Assembly: GCA_965223355.1 (NCBI GenBank)
Contig: CBDCWE010000003.1
Coordinates: 62,001 to 126,000, forward strand
Source: Tectiglobus sp965223355
GTDB taxonomy: Bacteria > Pseudomonadota > Alphaproteobacteria > Rhizobiales > Hyphomicrobiaceae
Length of the DNA: 64,000 nt
Direction: 5' to 3'
Shown here: positions 34,906 through 43,013 of the stretch, in pieces
Layout: each line of letters opens with the position of its first letter
How positions within the stretch are numbered: the stretch's first letter is position 1
The notes under the pieces: generated by a model
Databases searched by the model: none
Told to the model about the DNA's origin: nothing
Seen by the model: the letters and a program-made list of their open reading frames with translations, nothing else
Made by a program: the position numbers and the translations under genes

Positions 34906-36174
34906 TCAGGCCGCCAGCAAGTTGCTGGCTTGTTCGGCGAACCGGTGCGATTTGCGTCCCGCGCCGACGACGGCCACGGCCGGCCTGCCGGTCGCCAATA
35001 GCCCGGCGGCGACTGTGGCGAGATCCTCAGCCTTGACATCATCGATGCGCCCGATCAACTCATCGACCTCAATCAACCGGCCAATCGACAGCAATTGCCG
35101 CGCCATCTGCTCGGCGCGCGCGGACGGGCTTTCATGGCTCATCAACAGGCCGGCCCGCAGTTGCGCCTTGGCCCGGGCAACTTCCTTTGCCGTGAGGCCG
35201 CCGTCGGCACATTTGCGAATTTCATCTGCGATGACGTTCGACAGTTCAGCCAACATGTTTTTGCCGGTTGCCGAGTGAATGGCGAAGACGCCGTTGTCTC
35301 TAAGGCCCCAGGCCGAGGAATAAATCGAATAACAAAGCCCGCGACTTTCCCGCGCTTCCTGAAACAATCGCGAAGACATGCCGCCCCCCAACAGGCCCGA
35401 AAATACCTGCGACGTCATAAAACCATCATCCGTATACGACGGCCCGGGAAAACCGAACACCAGATGACATTGTTCAAAGCCGCGGTTGGAGGTACGAATT
35501 CCGCCAACGAATTGCGCTGGCTCGCCCGCATCAGACTTGATCCGACTGAGCTCCGAAAATTGGGCCCGAACAAGGCGAACAACGGTTTCATGATCCACCG
35601 CACCGGCCGCACCGACAACCATGTTCGGCGCGCAGTAGCGGCTTGCAAGATGACGTGAGAGATCGCGTGAGCTGATTGCCTTGACGCTCGCCGGTGTACC
35701 GATCACCGGTCGACCGACACTTTGCTCAGCGAAGGCTGCATCCAGCGCGAGGTCGTAAGCAACCTCCTCAGGAATATCGTCAATACCGGCGATTTCCTGA
35801 AGAACGACCTCCTTTTCCAAGGTCAGTTCGTCCGGATCAAACACGGAGTTTTGAACGATATCTGCCAGAATGGTGATGCCGCGCGCGATGTCGTCGCGCA
35901 AGACGCGCACGTAGTAGGCCGTCATCTCCAGGCCCGTCGCAGCATTCATATCGCCACCGACCTCCTCGATCTGTTCGGCAATCTGGCGCGCTGAACGAGA
36001 TGCGGTACCCTTGAATGCCATGTGTTCGAGCAAATGGCAGATGCCGTGTTCATTGCTGCTTTCATCGCGCGCACCAACACCAACCCAAACGCCGAGCGCA
36101 GCAGAATGCAAATGCGGCATGTGTTGGGTGACAACCCGCAGACCGTTGTCGAGTGTGCTCAATTCAACCGTCAT
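34906..36174 (-). CDS. M16-family zinc metalloprotease (processing-protease type)
   Basis: A 422-residue pitrilysin-family protein similar to mitochondrial processing peptidase beta and to PqqL-like bacterial proteases. The inverted zinc motif HLLEH is at residues 47-51, followed by MAFKGT; the third ligand Glu is expected in the EKEVVLQEIAGIDD segment. GGGMSSRLFQEARESRGLCY is the second family landmark. It starts with an ATGA overlap on the thrC stop. This thrC-M16-GNAT order is common in Rhizobiales. No signal peptide is seen, so it acts in the cytoplasm unless exported otherwise. Confidence 0.95.
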   Translation of the reverse strand: MTVELSTLDNGLRVVTQHMPHLHSAALGVWVGVGARDESSNEHGICHLLEHMAFKGTASRSARQIAEQIEEVGGDMNAATGLEMTAYYVRVLRDDIARGITILADIVQNSVFDPDELTLEKEVVLQEIAGIDDIPEEVAYDLALDAAFAEQSVGRPVIGTPASVKAISSRDLSRHLASRYCAPNMVVGAAGAVDHETVVRLVRAQFSELSRIKSDAGEPAQFVGGIRTSNRGFEQCHLVFGFPGPSYTDDGFMTSQVFSGLLGGGMSSRLFQEARESRGLCYSIYSSAWGLRDNGVFAIHSATGKNMLAELSNVIADEIRKCADGGLTAKEVARAKAQLRAGLLMSHESPSARAEQMARQLLSIGRLIEVDELIGRIDDVKAEDLATVAAGLLATGRPAVAVVGAGRKSHRFAEQASNLLAA

Positions 36175-37580
36175 GCGTGAGATCCTGTGCTCGCTCTTGA
36201 GGTGTCGCGAATGAAATCGCGAACAATCGAATAATCATTAGGCAACACATTGATGCGTTCTTTGCGCGACATCAAATCGCCGAGGCGCGCCGGCAACGCG
36301 ATGCTGTCGCCGAGGATCTCACGCATCGCCTCGGGAAACTTTGCAGGATGGGCGGTCGCCAGGACAACCTGCGGTGCACCGTTGTGCCCGTCCACCTTGT
36401 CGGCCGCGATCAAGCCGCAGGCGGTATGGGGCTCGCAAACATAGCCACTCAACCCGCGCGTGCGCCGGATCGCCTCGGCGACCTCCGGCTCACTGGCCGC
36501 AGCCGCCGCAAAGCCCGCCTGAAGTGCCGGCGCGCCGCCCTTGACCTCGAACCGGCCCGACTGCGCAAGCGACGACATCTGCGAGCGCACGAGCGCTGTA
36601 TCACGGCCCTGCAGTTCGAACAAATAACGCTCAAAGTTCGATGACACCTGGATGTCCATTGACGGCGATGTGGTGGCCGCGACCGTGCGCTTCTCATAGA
36701 CGCCGGTGGCGATGGTTCTCGGCAGGATATCGTTGCTGTTGGAGGCAATGATTAAGCGGGCGACCTCCAACCCCATCCGTTGCGCGGCATAACCGGCAAA
36801 GATATCCCCGAAATTGCCTGTCGGCACCGAGAACGCGACCGGCCGGTAGGGCGCACCCAGATTGGCCGCAGCGTAGAAATAATAGGCGATCTGTGCGGCG
36901 ATTCGGGCCCAGTTGATGGAATTGACGCCGGACATCGAGACCGCATCGCGGAACCCGGAGTCGGCAAATAGCGCCTTGACCAGCGCCTGGCAATCATCAA
37001 ACGTGCCGTCGACTTCAAGGGCATGGATGTTTGTATCGCCAATCGTGGTCATCATCCGGCGCTGAACGTCGGAAACCCGCCCGGCCGGATAGAGAATGAA
37101 CATATCGCTGCGATCGCGTCCGCGGAACGCTTCGATGGCGGCGCCACCAGTATCGCCGGATGTTGCCCCGACAATCGTTGCGCGTTGATTGCGCCGCGCC
37201 AACACATCATCCATCAGCCGCGCCAACAGCTGCATGGCGACATCCTTGAAGGCCAGCGTCGGCCCGTGGAACAGTTCCAGCACCCAGCGGTTGTCGCCGA
37301 TTTGCACCAGCGGCGTAACGGCTGGATGAGCAAAAGTTGCATAGGCCTCTTCGGCCATGGCCAGCAGTTTGGCACCCGCGATGGCGCCGCCGGTGAACGG
37401 CGACATGACCTCGGCGGCGACCGCGTGGTAGGGCTGGCCGGCAAAGCTTGCAATCTGCGCCGGGCTGAGGTGCGGCCACGTTTCCGGCACATAAAGCCCG
37501 CCATCGCAGGCCAGACCGGCCAGCAGAACCTCTTCGAAACCCAGCACCGGGGCCTCGCCTCTCGTCGAAATATACTTCAC
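36171..37580 (-). CDS. thrC: Threonine synthase
   Basis: Makes L-threonine from O-phospho-L-homoserine with PLP. The 469-residue product is the long (class 2, enteric-like) form. It starts KYISTRGEAPVLGFEEVLLA; the PLP lysine is in LAFKDVAMQLLARL (about residue 113); VGATSGDTGGAAIEAFRGRD and SVPTGNFGDIFAGYAAQRMG bind cofactor phosphate and substrate. The start is GTG at 37580 with GAGG six bases upstream. It leads a four-gene coupled run with the M16, GNAT and EAL genes. Confidence 0.97.
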   Translation of the reverse strand: MKYISTRGEAPVLGFEEVLLAGLACDGGLYVPETWPHLSPAQIASFAGQPYHAVAAEVMSPFTGGAIAGAKLLAMAEEAYATFAHPAVTPLVQIGDNRWVLELFHGPTLAFKDVAMQLLARLMDDVLARRNQRATIVGATSGDTGGAAIEAFRGRDRSDMFILYPAGRVSDVQRRMMTTIGDTNIHALEVDGTFDDCQALVKALFADSGFRDAVSMSGVNSINWARIAAQIAYYFYAAANLGAPYRPVAFSVPTGNFGDIFAGYAAQRMGLEVARLIIASNSNDILPRTIATGVYEKRTVAATTSPSMDIQVSSNFERYLFELQGRDTALVRSQMSSLAQSGRFEVKGGAPALQAGFAAAAASEPEVAEAIRRTRGLSGYVCEPHTACGLIAADKVDGHNGAPQVVLATAHPAKFPEAMREILGDSIALPARLGDLMSRKERINVLPNDYSIVRDFIRDTSRASTGSHA

Positions 37581-37907
37581 GGCACCTCGCTGAGATCCGT
37601 CGCGCCATCACCACCCCAATTCGCAGATCACACTATCGCCGCGCACACCTCGGAACAAGCAATCCCTGGAGTTGTGCCATACTTGTTGGAAAGTTGACGA
37701 TTCGGTCATGTTTTGAGCAATGCGCGTTACCCTCGATCAAGCCGCCGCGGGGCCGGCGGGCCGACCGTGAACGTCGAGGACATTGGCCGTTCGGCCCGGC
37801 CGCCAGAAGCTGATATTGTAATGCCTCAGTGATGGACAGCCGAATCGAACGGACAATCTCCTGAAAGTTCACACTTCGGGACTTCGGGGACGTTGTGCAG
37901 GTGTGCC
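37581..37907. other. Divergent intergenic region between thrC and dinB
   Basis: 327 bases read apart. No gene seen. It should hold the thrC-operon promoter on the minus strand and the dinB promoter on the plus strand; no SOS box of the alphaproteobacterial GTTC-N7-GTTC type was noticed by eye. Confidence 0.45.
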
Positions 37908-39128
37908 ATGCCGGCGGATGCAAACCGAAATCACACAGACGGCGCCAACGCGTGTCTTTGCCGCGCGTGCCTTTCAACCTGGACCGCCGACGCTGTCATT
38001 GCCGGCACCGATACCTGTCCCAACTGCGCTCTGCCGACACTGCGCGCCCATCCTGAACTGTTTGCGCTCGACATTGCCCATATCGACTGTGACGCGTTCT
38101 ATGCATCCGTTGAAAAGCGCGACAATCCGGAACTGCGCGACAAGCCGGTCATTGTCGGCCATGCCGGCGGCCGCGGGGTTGTAACCACGGCGTGCTATAT
38201 CGCGCGCCAGTTTGGCCCGCGCTCGGCAATGCCGATGTTCAAGGCGCTGCGGCTGTGCCCGCAGGCGGTGGTGATTGCGCCGGACATGGCCAAGTACAAG
38301 CTCGTCAGCCGCCAGATCAGAGAACTGATGCTGGCGCTGACCCCCAACATCGAACCTCTGTCCCTCGACGAAGCCTATCTCGACCTGACCGATGAAACCC
38401 GATTCGACCGCTCGCAACCACCCGCCGTTCTGCTCGCCGGTTTGGCGATCCGCATCAAGGCTGAGATCGGCATTTCCATCTCGATCGGTCTGGCCCCGAA
38501 CAAGTTCCTGGCCAAGCTGGCCTCCGACATGGAAAAGCCGCGCGGCTTCTCGGTCATCGGCCGCGCCGAGGCCCGCGCGGTCCTCGCGCCAATGCCGGTC
38601 GCACGCATCCACGGCGTTGGTCCGGCAACCGTCCGGCAACTGGAGGCCGCCGGCATCACGCGCATCGCGCAACTGCAGCGCATGAGCGAACACGAACTGC
38701 AGACAATGTTCGGCAAGTTCGGGCGCAGATTGGCCGCCTATGTGCGCGGCGAGGATCCGCGCGCCGTCGCGACGGCAAGGGCCAGCAAGAGCGTTTCGGC
38801 GGAGACGACATTTGCCGAAGACAAGAGCGACAAACATGCACTGGTGGCCGCCGCCGATCGGCTCTGCGACCGGATCGGCGAACGTCTGGCCCGCTCAGGC
38901 CTCGCCGGTGGTACGTTGGTGGTCAAGTTCAAGACATCGGATTTCCGGACCCAAACGCGCAACCGCCGCCTTGCAGCCCCAACGCAACGGGCCGACGTTC
39001 TGCGCCGCCACACCGCCCAGATCATCGCCGATGAATGTGATGGGCGATGGTTCCGCCTGATCGGCGTTGGTGTCACCGACATCTGCCCGGCCGAGGCCGC
39101 AGATCCACCGGACCTGTTCGACGTGTGA
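37908..39128 (+). CDS. dinB: DNA polymerase IV (Y family) with N-terminal zinc ribbon
   Basis: Error-prone translesion polymerase, about 406 residues. A zinc-ribbon-like stretch comes first (LCRACLST, then DTCPNCALPTLRAHPEL), as in rhizobial DinB proteins. The palm follows with IAHIDCDAFYASVEKRDNP (metal Asp residues), YIARQFGPRSAMPMFKAL and LSLDEAYLDLT (the SxDE metal site). The thumb has the HhH motif VARIHGVGPATVRQLEAAGI, and the little finger starts near SVSAETTF. It ends DPPDLFDV, close to the clamp-binding QLxLF type. ATG 37908 is chosen; the frame is open from 37893. Confidence 0.95.
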   Translation: MPADANRNHTDGANACLCRACLSTWTADAVIAGTDTCPNCALPTLRAHPELFALDIAHIDCDAFYASVEKRDNPELRDKPVIVGHAGGRGVVTTACYIARQFGPRSAMPMFKALRLCPQAVVIAPDMAKYKLVSRQIRELMLALTPNIEPLSLDEAYLDLTDETRFDRSQPPAVLLAGLAIRIKAEIGISISIGLAPNKFLAKLASDMEKPRGFSVIGRAEARAVLAPMPVARIHGVGPATVRQLEAAGITRIAQLQRMSEHELQTMFGKFGRRLAAYVRGEDPRAVATARASKSVSAETTFAEDKSDKHALVAAADRLCDRIGERLARSGLAGGTLVVKFKTSDFRTQTRNRRLAAPTQRADVLRRHTAQIIADECDGRWFRLIGVGVTDICPAEAADPPDLFDV

Positions 39129-39443
39129 GATTGCTCAACGTTGGCAATCGTTGATCAAGTAGCCGATCGTCAATCCGCACAGCCGCGCCGCCGATGATTG
39201 ATCGCCCGCTGACCGGCCGGGCGCTGACCGACCGGGCGCATTGTTGCGATCAGCGCCAGCGTCAATGCTTGCATCGTCGCCGGCACGCACCCGCGAGCGG
39301 ACGCAGCCCGACATGATGTTCAGATGGCGGGGGCCGCATGTTCAGATGGCGGGGCCGCGCGATATCCCATTGTTGATGGACAGCTGTGACCACGCATGCG
39401 ATCTCAAGCGCCAATGTGGATTACAACACAACCCGAGATGACC
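39129..39443. other. Gap with two short direct duplications
   Basis: About 315 bases, no gene. Near 39209-39240 a 15-bp unit (GCTGACCGGCCGGGC-like) occurs twice, and at 39318-39359 a unit of about 20 bp with GTTCAGATGGCGGGG occurs twice. Confidence 0.5.
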
Positions 39444-40484
39444 ATGGATATGCGCCGCGACGGCTCGCAAATCCGGCTGCTGTGCCCTGCCACCCCGGCG
39501 CCGGGCGACGTGCGCGAGATTGCGCCGGGGCTGTTGTGGCTGCGCATGCCGCTACCGCTGCGATTGAACCACGTCAACATCTGGCTGCTAGAGGAAAGCG
39601 ACGGCTGGACCGCCATCGACACCGGCGTTCATCATCAGGCGACGCACGACATCTGGGAGCGCGTTGCATCGGAGCTGTTTTGCGGCAAACCGCTGCGCCG
39701 GCTGCTCGCCACCCACGGCCACACCGATCATTGCGGTGTTGCCGCCTGGATGGTCGAACGTTTCGATGTGCCGTTTATGATCACGCTGACGGAATGGCAC
39801 TCCGCCCGCATCCGCGTCATCGATGAGGCGCGGCCGATCTCCGAGCGCACCCGCCACTTTGCCCATGTGCACGACTGCGATGCGGCCATGGTCGAGAGTT
39901 TCATCGCCCATCGACAATTAATGGCGCCGATGCTCGACCCGCAACCGCGATCAATCGAGCAAATCCGCGAAGGCGACGTCTTGCGGCTCGGCGGGCGCCA
40001 ATGGCAGGTCATGGTGTGCGGCGGCCACGCCGACGAACATGCCTCGCTCTATTGTCAGGCCGACGGCATTCTGATCGCGGGCGACCAGATACTGCAACGC
40101 ATTTCGCCGATGATCGGTGTGTTCCCCGATCGCCCGAAGGCCAACCCGCTGGCAAGCTATCTGGCTTCGCTGCCGCGATTTCTGGATCTGCCCGCGGATG
40201 TCCTGGTGTTGCCCGGTCACGGCCTGCCCTTCCACGGGCTGCACGTGCGCGTGGGCGAACTGCGCCATCACCACGAGGAGCGCCTCGCCGCCCTCATGTC
40301 GCATCTCGACCGGCCGCGCAGTGCCAGCAGCTGCACGCGCTTCCTGTTCGAAAAAGCTGTCGCCGAAGGCCAGGCCCGCCTGGCACTGGCAGAAACACTG
40401 GCACATCTCAACTATCTGATTGAGGACAATCGCGTCTCACGCTCCTTCACTCGGGATGGCCAATTGTCGTTCATTGCAACCTGA
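39444..40484 (+). CDS. MBL-fold metallo-hydrolase
   Basis: A metallo-beta-lactamase-fold protein of about 346 residues. The metal motif is THGHTDHCG; further ligands are expected in VCGGHADEHASLY and in GDQILQRISPMIG, and LPGHGLPFHG gives the late His. The C-terminal helical domain (ERLAALMSHL onward) resembles the LACTB2-like/hydroxyacyl thioesterase group. The start is uncertain: ATG codons at 39396, 39438, 39444 and 39450 are all in frame; 39444 has GAG at a good distance. The crotonase gene starts 35 bases after its stop, so they probably share a transcript and perhaps a CoA-related pathway. Confidence 0.88.
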   Translation: MDMRRDGSQIRLLCPATPAPGDVREIAPGLLWLRMPLPLRLNHVNIWLLEESDGWTAIDTGVHHQATHDIWERVASELFCGKPLRRLLATHGHTDHCGVAAWMVERFDVPFMITLTEWHSARIRVIDEARPISERTRHFAHVHDCDAAMVESFIAHRQLMAPMLDPQPRSIEQIREGDVLRLGGRQWQVMVCGGHADEHASLYCQADGILIAGDQILQRISPMIGVFPDRPKANPLASYLASLPRFLDLPADVLVLPGHGLPFHGLHVRVGELRHHHEERLAALMSHLDRPRSASSCTRFLFEKAVAEGQARLALAETLAHLNYLIEDNRVSRSFTRDGQLSFIAT

Positions 40485-40519
40485 CAACAATCGCGTTGCC
40501 CGCAGCGAAGGCGAAACCG

Positions 40520-41347
40520 ATGAACCAAGCCAATCCAACCGACACCCAAGACGACGAGCTGGTCGCCCGGCGCCACAACGGCGTCCTCACCTTGACATTC
40601 AATCGACCGCACGCACGCAACGCTCTGACGTCAAGCATGCTGGCCGGCCTCGCGCGGGAACTGGCGGCGGCCGAGACGGACAATGCGGTCGGGTGCATTG
40701 TCCTGACCGGTGCCGGCGGCGCGTTTTGCGCCGGCGGCGACGTCAAGGCCATGGCCGCAGGCCACGCCGCCGACGGCGCCATCGACCACATGGCGCGCAT
40801 GGAAAAGCAGCGCGCAAGTCACCGCGCCATATCGCTGCGCCTCTACGAAATGTCGAAACCAACGATCGCAGCACTGCCCGGGCCGGCTGCCGGAGCCGGC
40901 TTTTCACTGGCACTGGCCTGCGACATGCGCATTGCGGCCGACACCGCAGTTATGACAACGGCGTTCGCCAAGGTCGGGCTCTCGGGCGACTACGGCGGCA
41001 CCTATTTGCTGTCCCGGCTGGTCGGCTCTGGCAAGGCCCGCGAACTCTACCTGCTCGCGGACCGCATCGACATGGCCGAGGCCGAGCGCCTCGGTATTGT
41101 CAACTGGGTGGTGCCTGGCGATCAACTTGCAGACCGAACGCGCGCGATTGCCGAGCGCCTCGCCAACGGCCCCCGGCTCGCCCAGCGCCTGATCAAGGAA
41201 AACCTCAATCGTGCGCTGAAATCAACGTTCGCGGAATGCCTCGATGCCGAAAGCGCCGGCATCGCCGAGGCGCGCCGCAGCGAAGACCACAAGGAGGCCG
41301 CCACGGCCTTTGCCGAAAAACGCAAACCGGTGTTCAAAGGGCGCTGA
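40520..41347 (+). CDS. Enoyl-CoA hydratase/isomerase family protein (PaaG-like)
   Basis: A 275-residue crotonase. The oxyanion-hole segments are present: ARNALTS, GAGGAFCAGGDVKAMA and LPGPAAGAGFSLALACDMRI. Where true hydratases have the first catalytic Glu (GGGCELAM-type) this protein has Ser, and the second region reads AFAKVGLSGDYGGTYLL with Asp, the pattern of PaaG-type isomerases rather than hydratases. So an isomerase or another CoA reaction is more likely than crotonyl-CoA hydration. GAAGG lies before the ATG at 40520. It follows the MBL-fold gene closely. Confidence 0.9.
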   Translation: MNQANPTDTQDDELVARRHNGVLTLTFNRPHARNALTSSMLAGLARELAAAETDNAVGCIVLTGAGGAFCAGGDVKAMAAGHAADGAIDHMARMEKQRASHRAISLRLYEMSKPTIAALPGPAAGAGFSLALACDMRIAADTAVMTTAFAKVGLSGDYGGTYLLSRLVGSGKARELYLLADRIDMAEAERLGIVNWVVPGDQLADRTRAIAERLANGPRLAQRLIKENLNRALKSTFAECLDAESAGIAEARRSEDHKEAATAFAEKRKPVFKGR

Positions 41348-41467
41348 ATTCGAGTGTCGTCAAGTCAAGCCCCGATACCCGTTCGGATTTGGATCGTGTC
41401 CATCGCGGGCGGGCGGCATTCGAGAGCAACCTCTGAGCACGTCGCGGGTTTGCAATGGGTAGCGCCC

Positions 41468-41603
41468 TTAGATCATTGTGCATTAAGTTGGAACCGCCAT
41501 TGCGGTTCCAACTTAATGCACAAAGATGATCGCTACTTTAGAGGCGAGCAACCTGCCTTTATTCGAAATCGGAACGATCCCGAATAAAGGCAGGTTGCTC
41601 TAG
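41468..41603 (+). repeat. Family A element, full copy next to IS copy 2 (A6)
   Basis: TTAGATCATTGTGC, half A with arms around AAGTTGGAACCG, the linker GATCGCTACTTTAGAGGCGAGC, and half B ending GGTTGCTCTAG. Two compensating changes in the half A stem (GTGCATTAAG and CTTAATGCAC) keep the pairing. The loop of half B is inverted relative to the copies at 47690 and 49102. CTAG at 41600-41603 is the left flank of the IS. Confidence 0.92.
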
Positions 41604-42443
41604 GGCCTGTTGAGTATCAGCGATTCACGAATCAGTTGTTTTCTGATTCAAGCTTCCTTTTGGAGGGAGGCTTGAATGGCTGCACGGCGTGTGATCACTG
41701 ACGGTATGTGGAAGAAGATGGCGCCGCACTGCCTCGGCAAGCCAACCGACCCCGGCCGCACGGGCAGCGACAACCGCACGTTCATGGAAGCCGTCCTGTG
41801 GATCGTGCGGACCGGCAGTCCGTGGCGCGACCTACCGGAAGAGTTCGGCAAATGGAACAGCGTCTACAAGCGCTTTCGAGAGTGGGTGAAGCTCGGTGTT
41901 TTTGAACGCGTTTTCGGTGCTTTATCCGGCGATCCTGATATCGAATATGCGATGGTCGACGGAACAATCGTCAAGGTCCACCGCCACGGACAGGGCGCAA
42001 AAGGGGGACCGGGAGCCAGGCTATCGGCAAGTCGAGAGGCGGGCTGACGACCAAAATCCTGGCGCTCACGGACGCGCTCGGCAATCTCGTGCGGTTCGAA
42101 CTTCTGCCCGGCCATCGCCACGACACGGTTGGCGTTGCGCCGCTCATTGAGGATGTCGCGTTCGATGCCTTGCTCGGCGATAAGGCGTTCGATGTGAACT
42201 GGATCATCGAAGAGCTGAACGAACGCGGCGCCAAGGCCGTCATTTCGCAAATGCCGCATCGCGTTGCGCCGCTGGAGATTGACGCCGAAATCTATAAGTG
42301 GCGTCATCTCATCGAGAATTTCTTCTGCAAACTCAAAGAGTTCAAGCGCATCGCTATGCGCAGCGACAAAACTGACGCCAGCTTCAGCGCGATGATCTAC
42401 GCCGCGGCGGCAATCATCAATGGCGCCTGATACTCAACAGGCC
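41604..42443 (+). mobile_element. IS5-family insertion sequence (IS427-like), copy 2
   Basis: 840 bp, the same length and terminal repeats as copy 1 (41604-41620 and 42427-42443), flanked by CTAG at 41600-41603 and 42444-42447. OrfB translates identically and orfA differs at one residue, so the two copies are recent relatives. It has the same direction, with family A on its left and family B on its right. Confidence 0.93.
41676..42430 (+). CDS. IS5-family transposase, orfA/orfB joined by -1 frameshift (copy 2)
   Basis: Same structure as the copy at 29537: orfA from ATG 41676, stopping alone at 42047, and the second frame running to 42430, to be joined by a -1 slip on the A4G5 run near 41999-42007. 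The catalytic Asp, Asp and Glu are intact. The only protein difference is Tyr at residue 64, from a two-base codon change. Both copies look functional. Confidence 0.9.
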
Positions 42444-42447
42444 CTAG

Positions 42448-42531
42448 CCAATCGCCGCTTTGCGGCGATCGATGAGGGGCTTTCAGCCCCTCATACTCCC
42501 CGACCAGGGGATGGCTCCCCTGGACCCAGGA
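42448..42531 (+). repeat. Family B triple-hairpin element next to IS copy 2 (B5)
   Basis: CAATCGCCGC/GCGGCGAT, GAGGGGC/GCCCCTC and CCAGGGGA/TCCCCTGG, starting directly after the CTAG at the right end of the IS. Its spacers differ from B4 (ATACTCCCC for AAACACCCC), so B4 and B5 are not a recent duplication of one locus. Confidence 0.85.
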
Positions 42532-42562
42532 CTTGCTCAGAGGTTTCCTAAAGCACGATCAC

Positions 42563-42793
42563 CTAATCTCGCCGACGGGCGTACGGGGCGCCGAACATCC
42601 AACCGATCGTCCAGCCGATGGCCATGCCGCCAATCAGGATGGCGAGAAACGTCATCTGCTCGACATCACTTTGACCATCCGGGCTCTGGTAGGTGAACTG
42701 GCGGCTGACCCACCCGGCCAGATGACCCGCAAACAACCAGGCGGCAGCGGCTGCGCCGGCGATACCGAACACCATTGCCATTACGTATCGCAT
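42563..42793 (-). CDS. Small two-helix membrane protein, unknown
   Basis: 76 residues with two membrane helices (about 3-26 and 48-68) joined by a polar loop, QFTYQSPDGQSDVEQ, and an end APYARRRD. GGGGGA lies seven bases before the ATG, which makes translation likely. The stop, TAG at 42563-42565, lies in AAAGCACGATCACCTAA, which looks like a worn end of a family A half A. No family is recognised. Confidence 0.65.
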   Translation of the reverse strand: MRYVMAMVFGIAGAAAAAWLFAGHLAGWVSRQFTYQSPDGQSDVEQMTFLAILIGGMAIGWTIGWMFGAPYARRRD

Positions 42794-42830
42794 AAAATCC
42801 CCCGTTGATCATCGCACGCCGCCCCGATCC

Positions 42831-42897
42831 GCTCTGCCGCCCGGCCGCCCCTGGTGACCGCTGGGATCATGGCCTTCGGATCGCCGGGCGGCAGAGC
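42831..42897. terminator. Long-loop hairpin downstream of the Tae4-like gene
   Basis: GCTCTGCCGCCCGG (42831-42844) pairs perfectly with 42884-42897 around a 39-base GC-rich loop. It lies after the Tae4-like stop (minus strand) and before the small membrane-protein gene, so it could separate the two transcripts. There is no T-run, so intrinsic termination is not certain. Confidence 0.55.
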
Positions 42898-43013
42898 GCA
42901 ATGGTGCGGGCAAACTCTGAGACGCTACCGGCATTGCCCCTCAAACCGGGCACCGGGCAGGCAAACCACACCGCCGATCCCGCGGTCGACCCGGTGCCGG
43001 CCCATCCTTCGGC

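Noticed and set aside
41604..42443. Composite transposon formed by the two IS copies (29465 and 41604)
   Set aside because: The 11 kb between them is core chromosomal content (thrC, dinB and others) and each copy has its own CTAG flanks, so independent insertions fit better.
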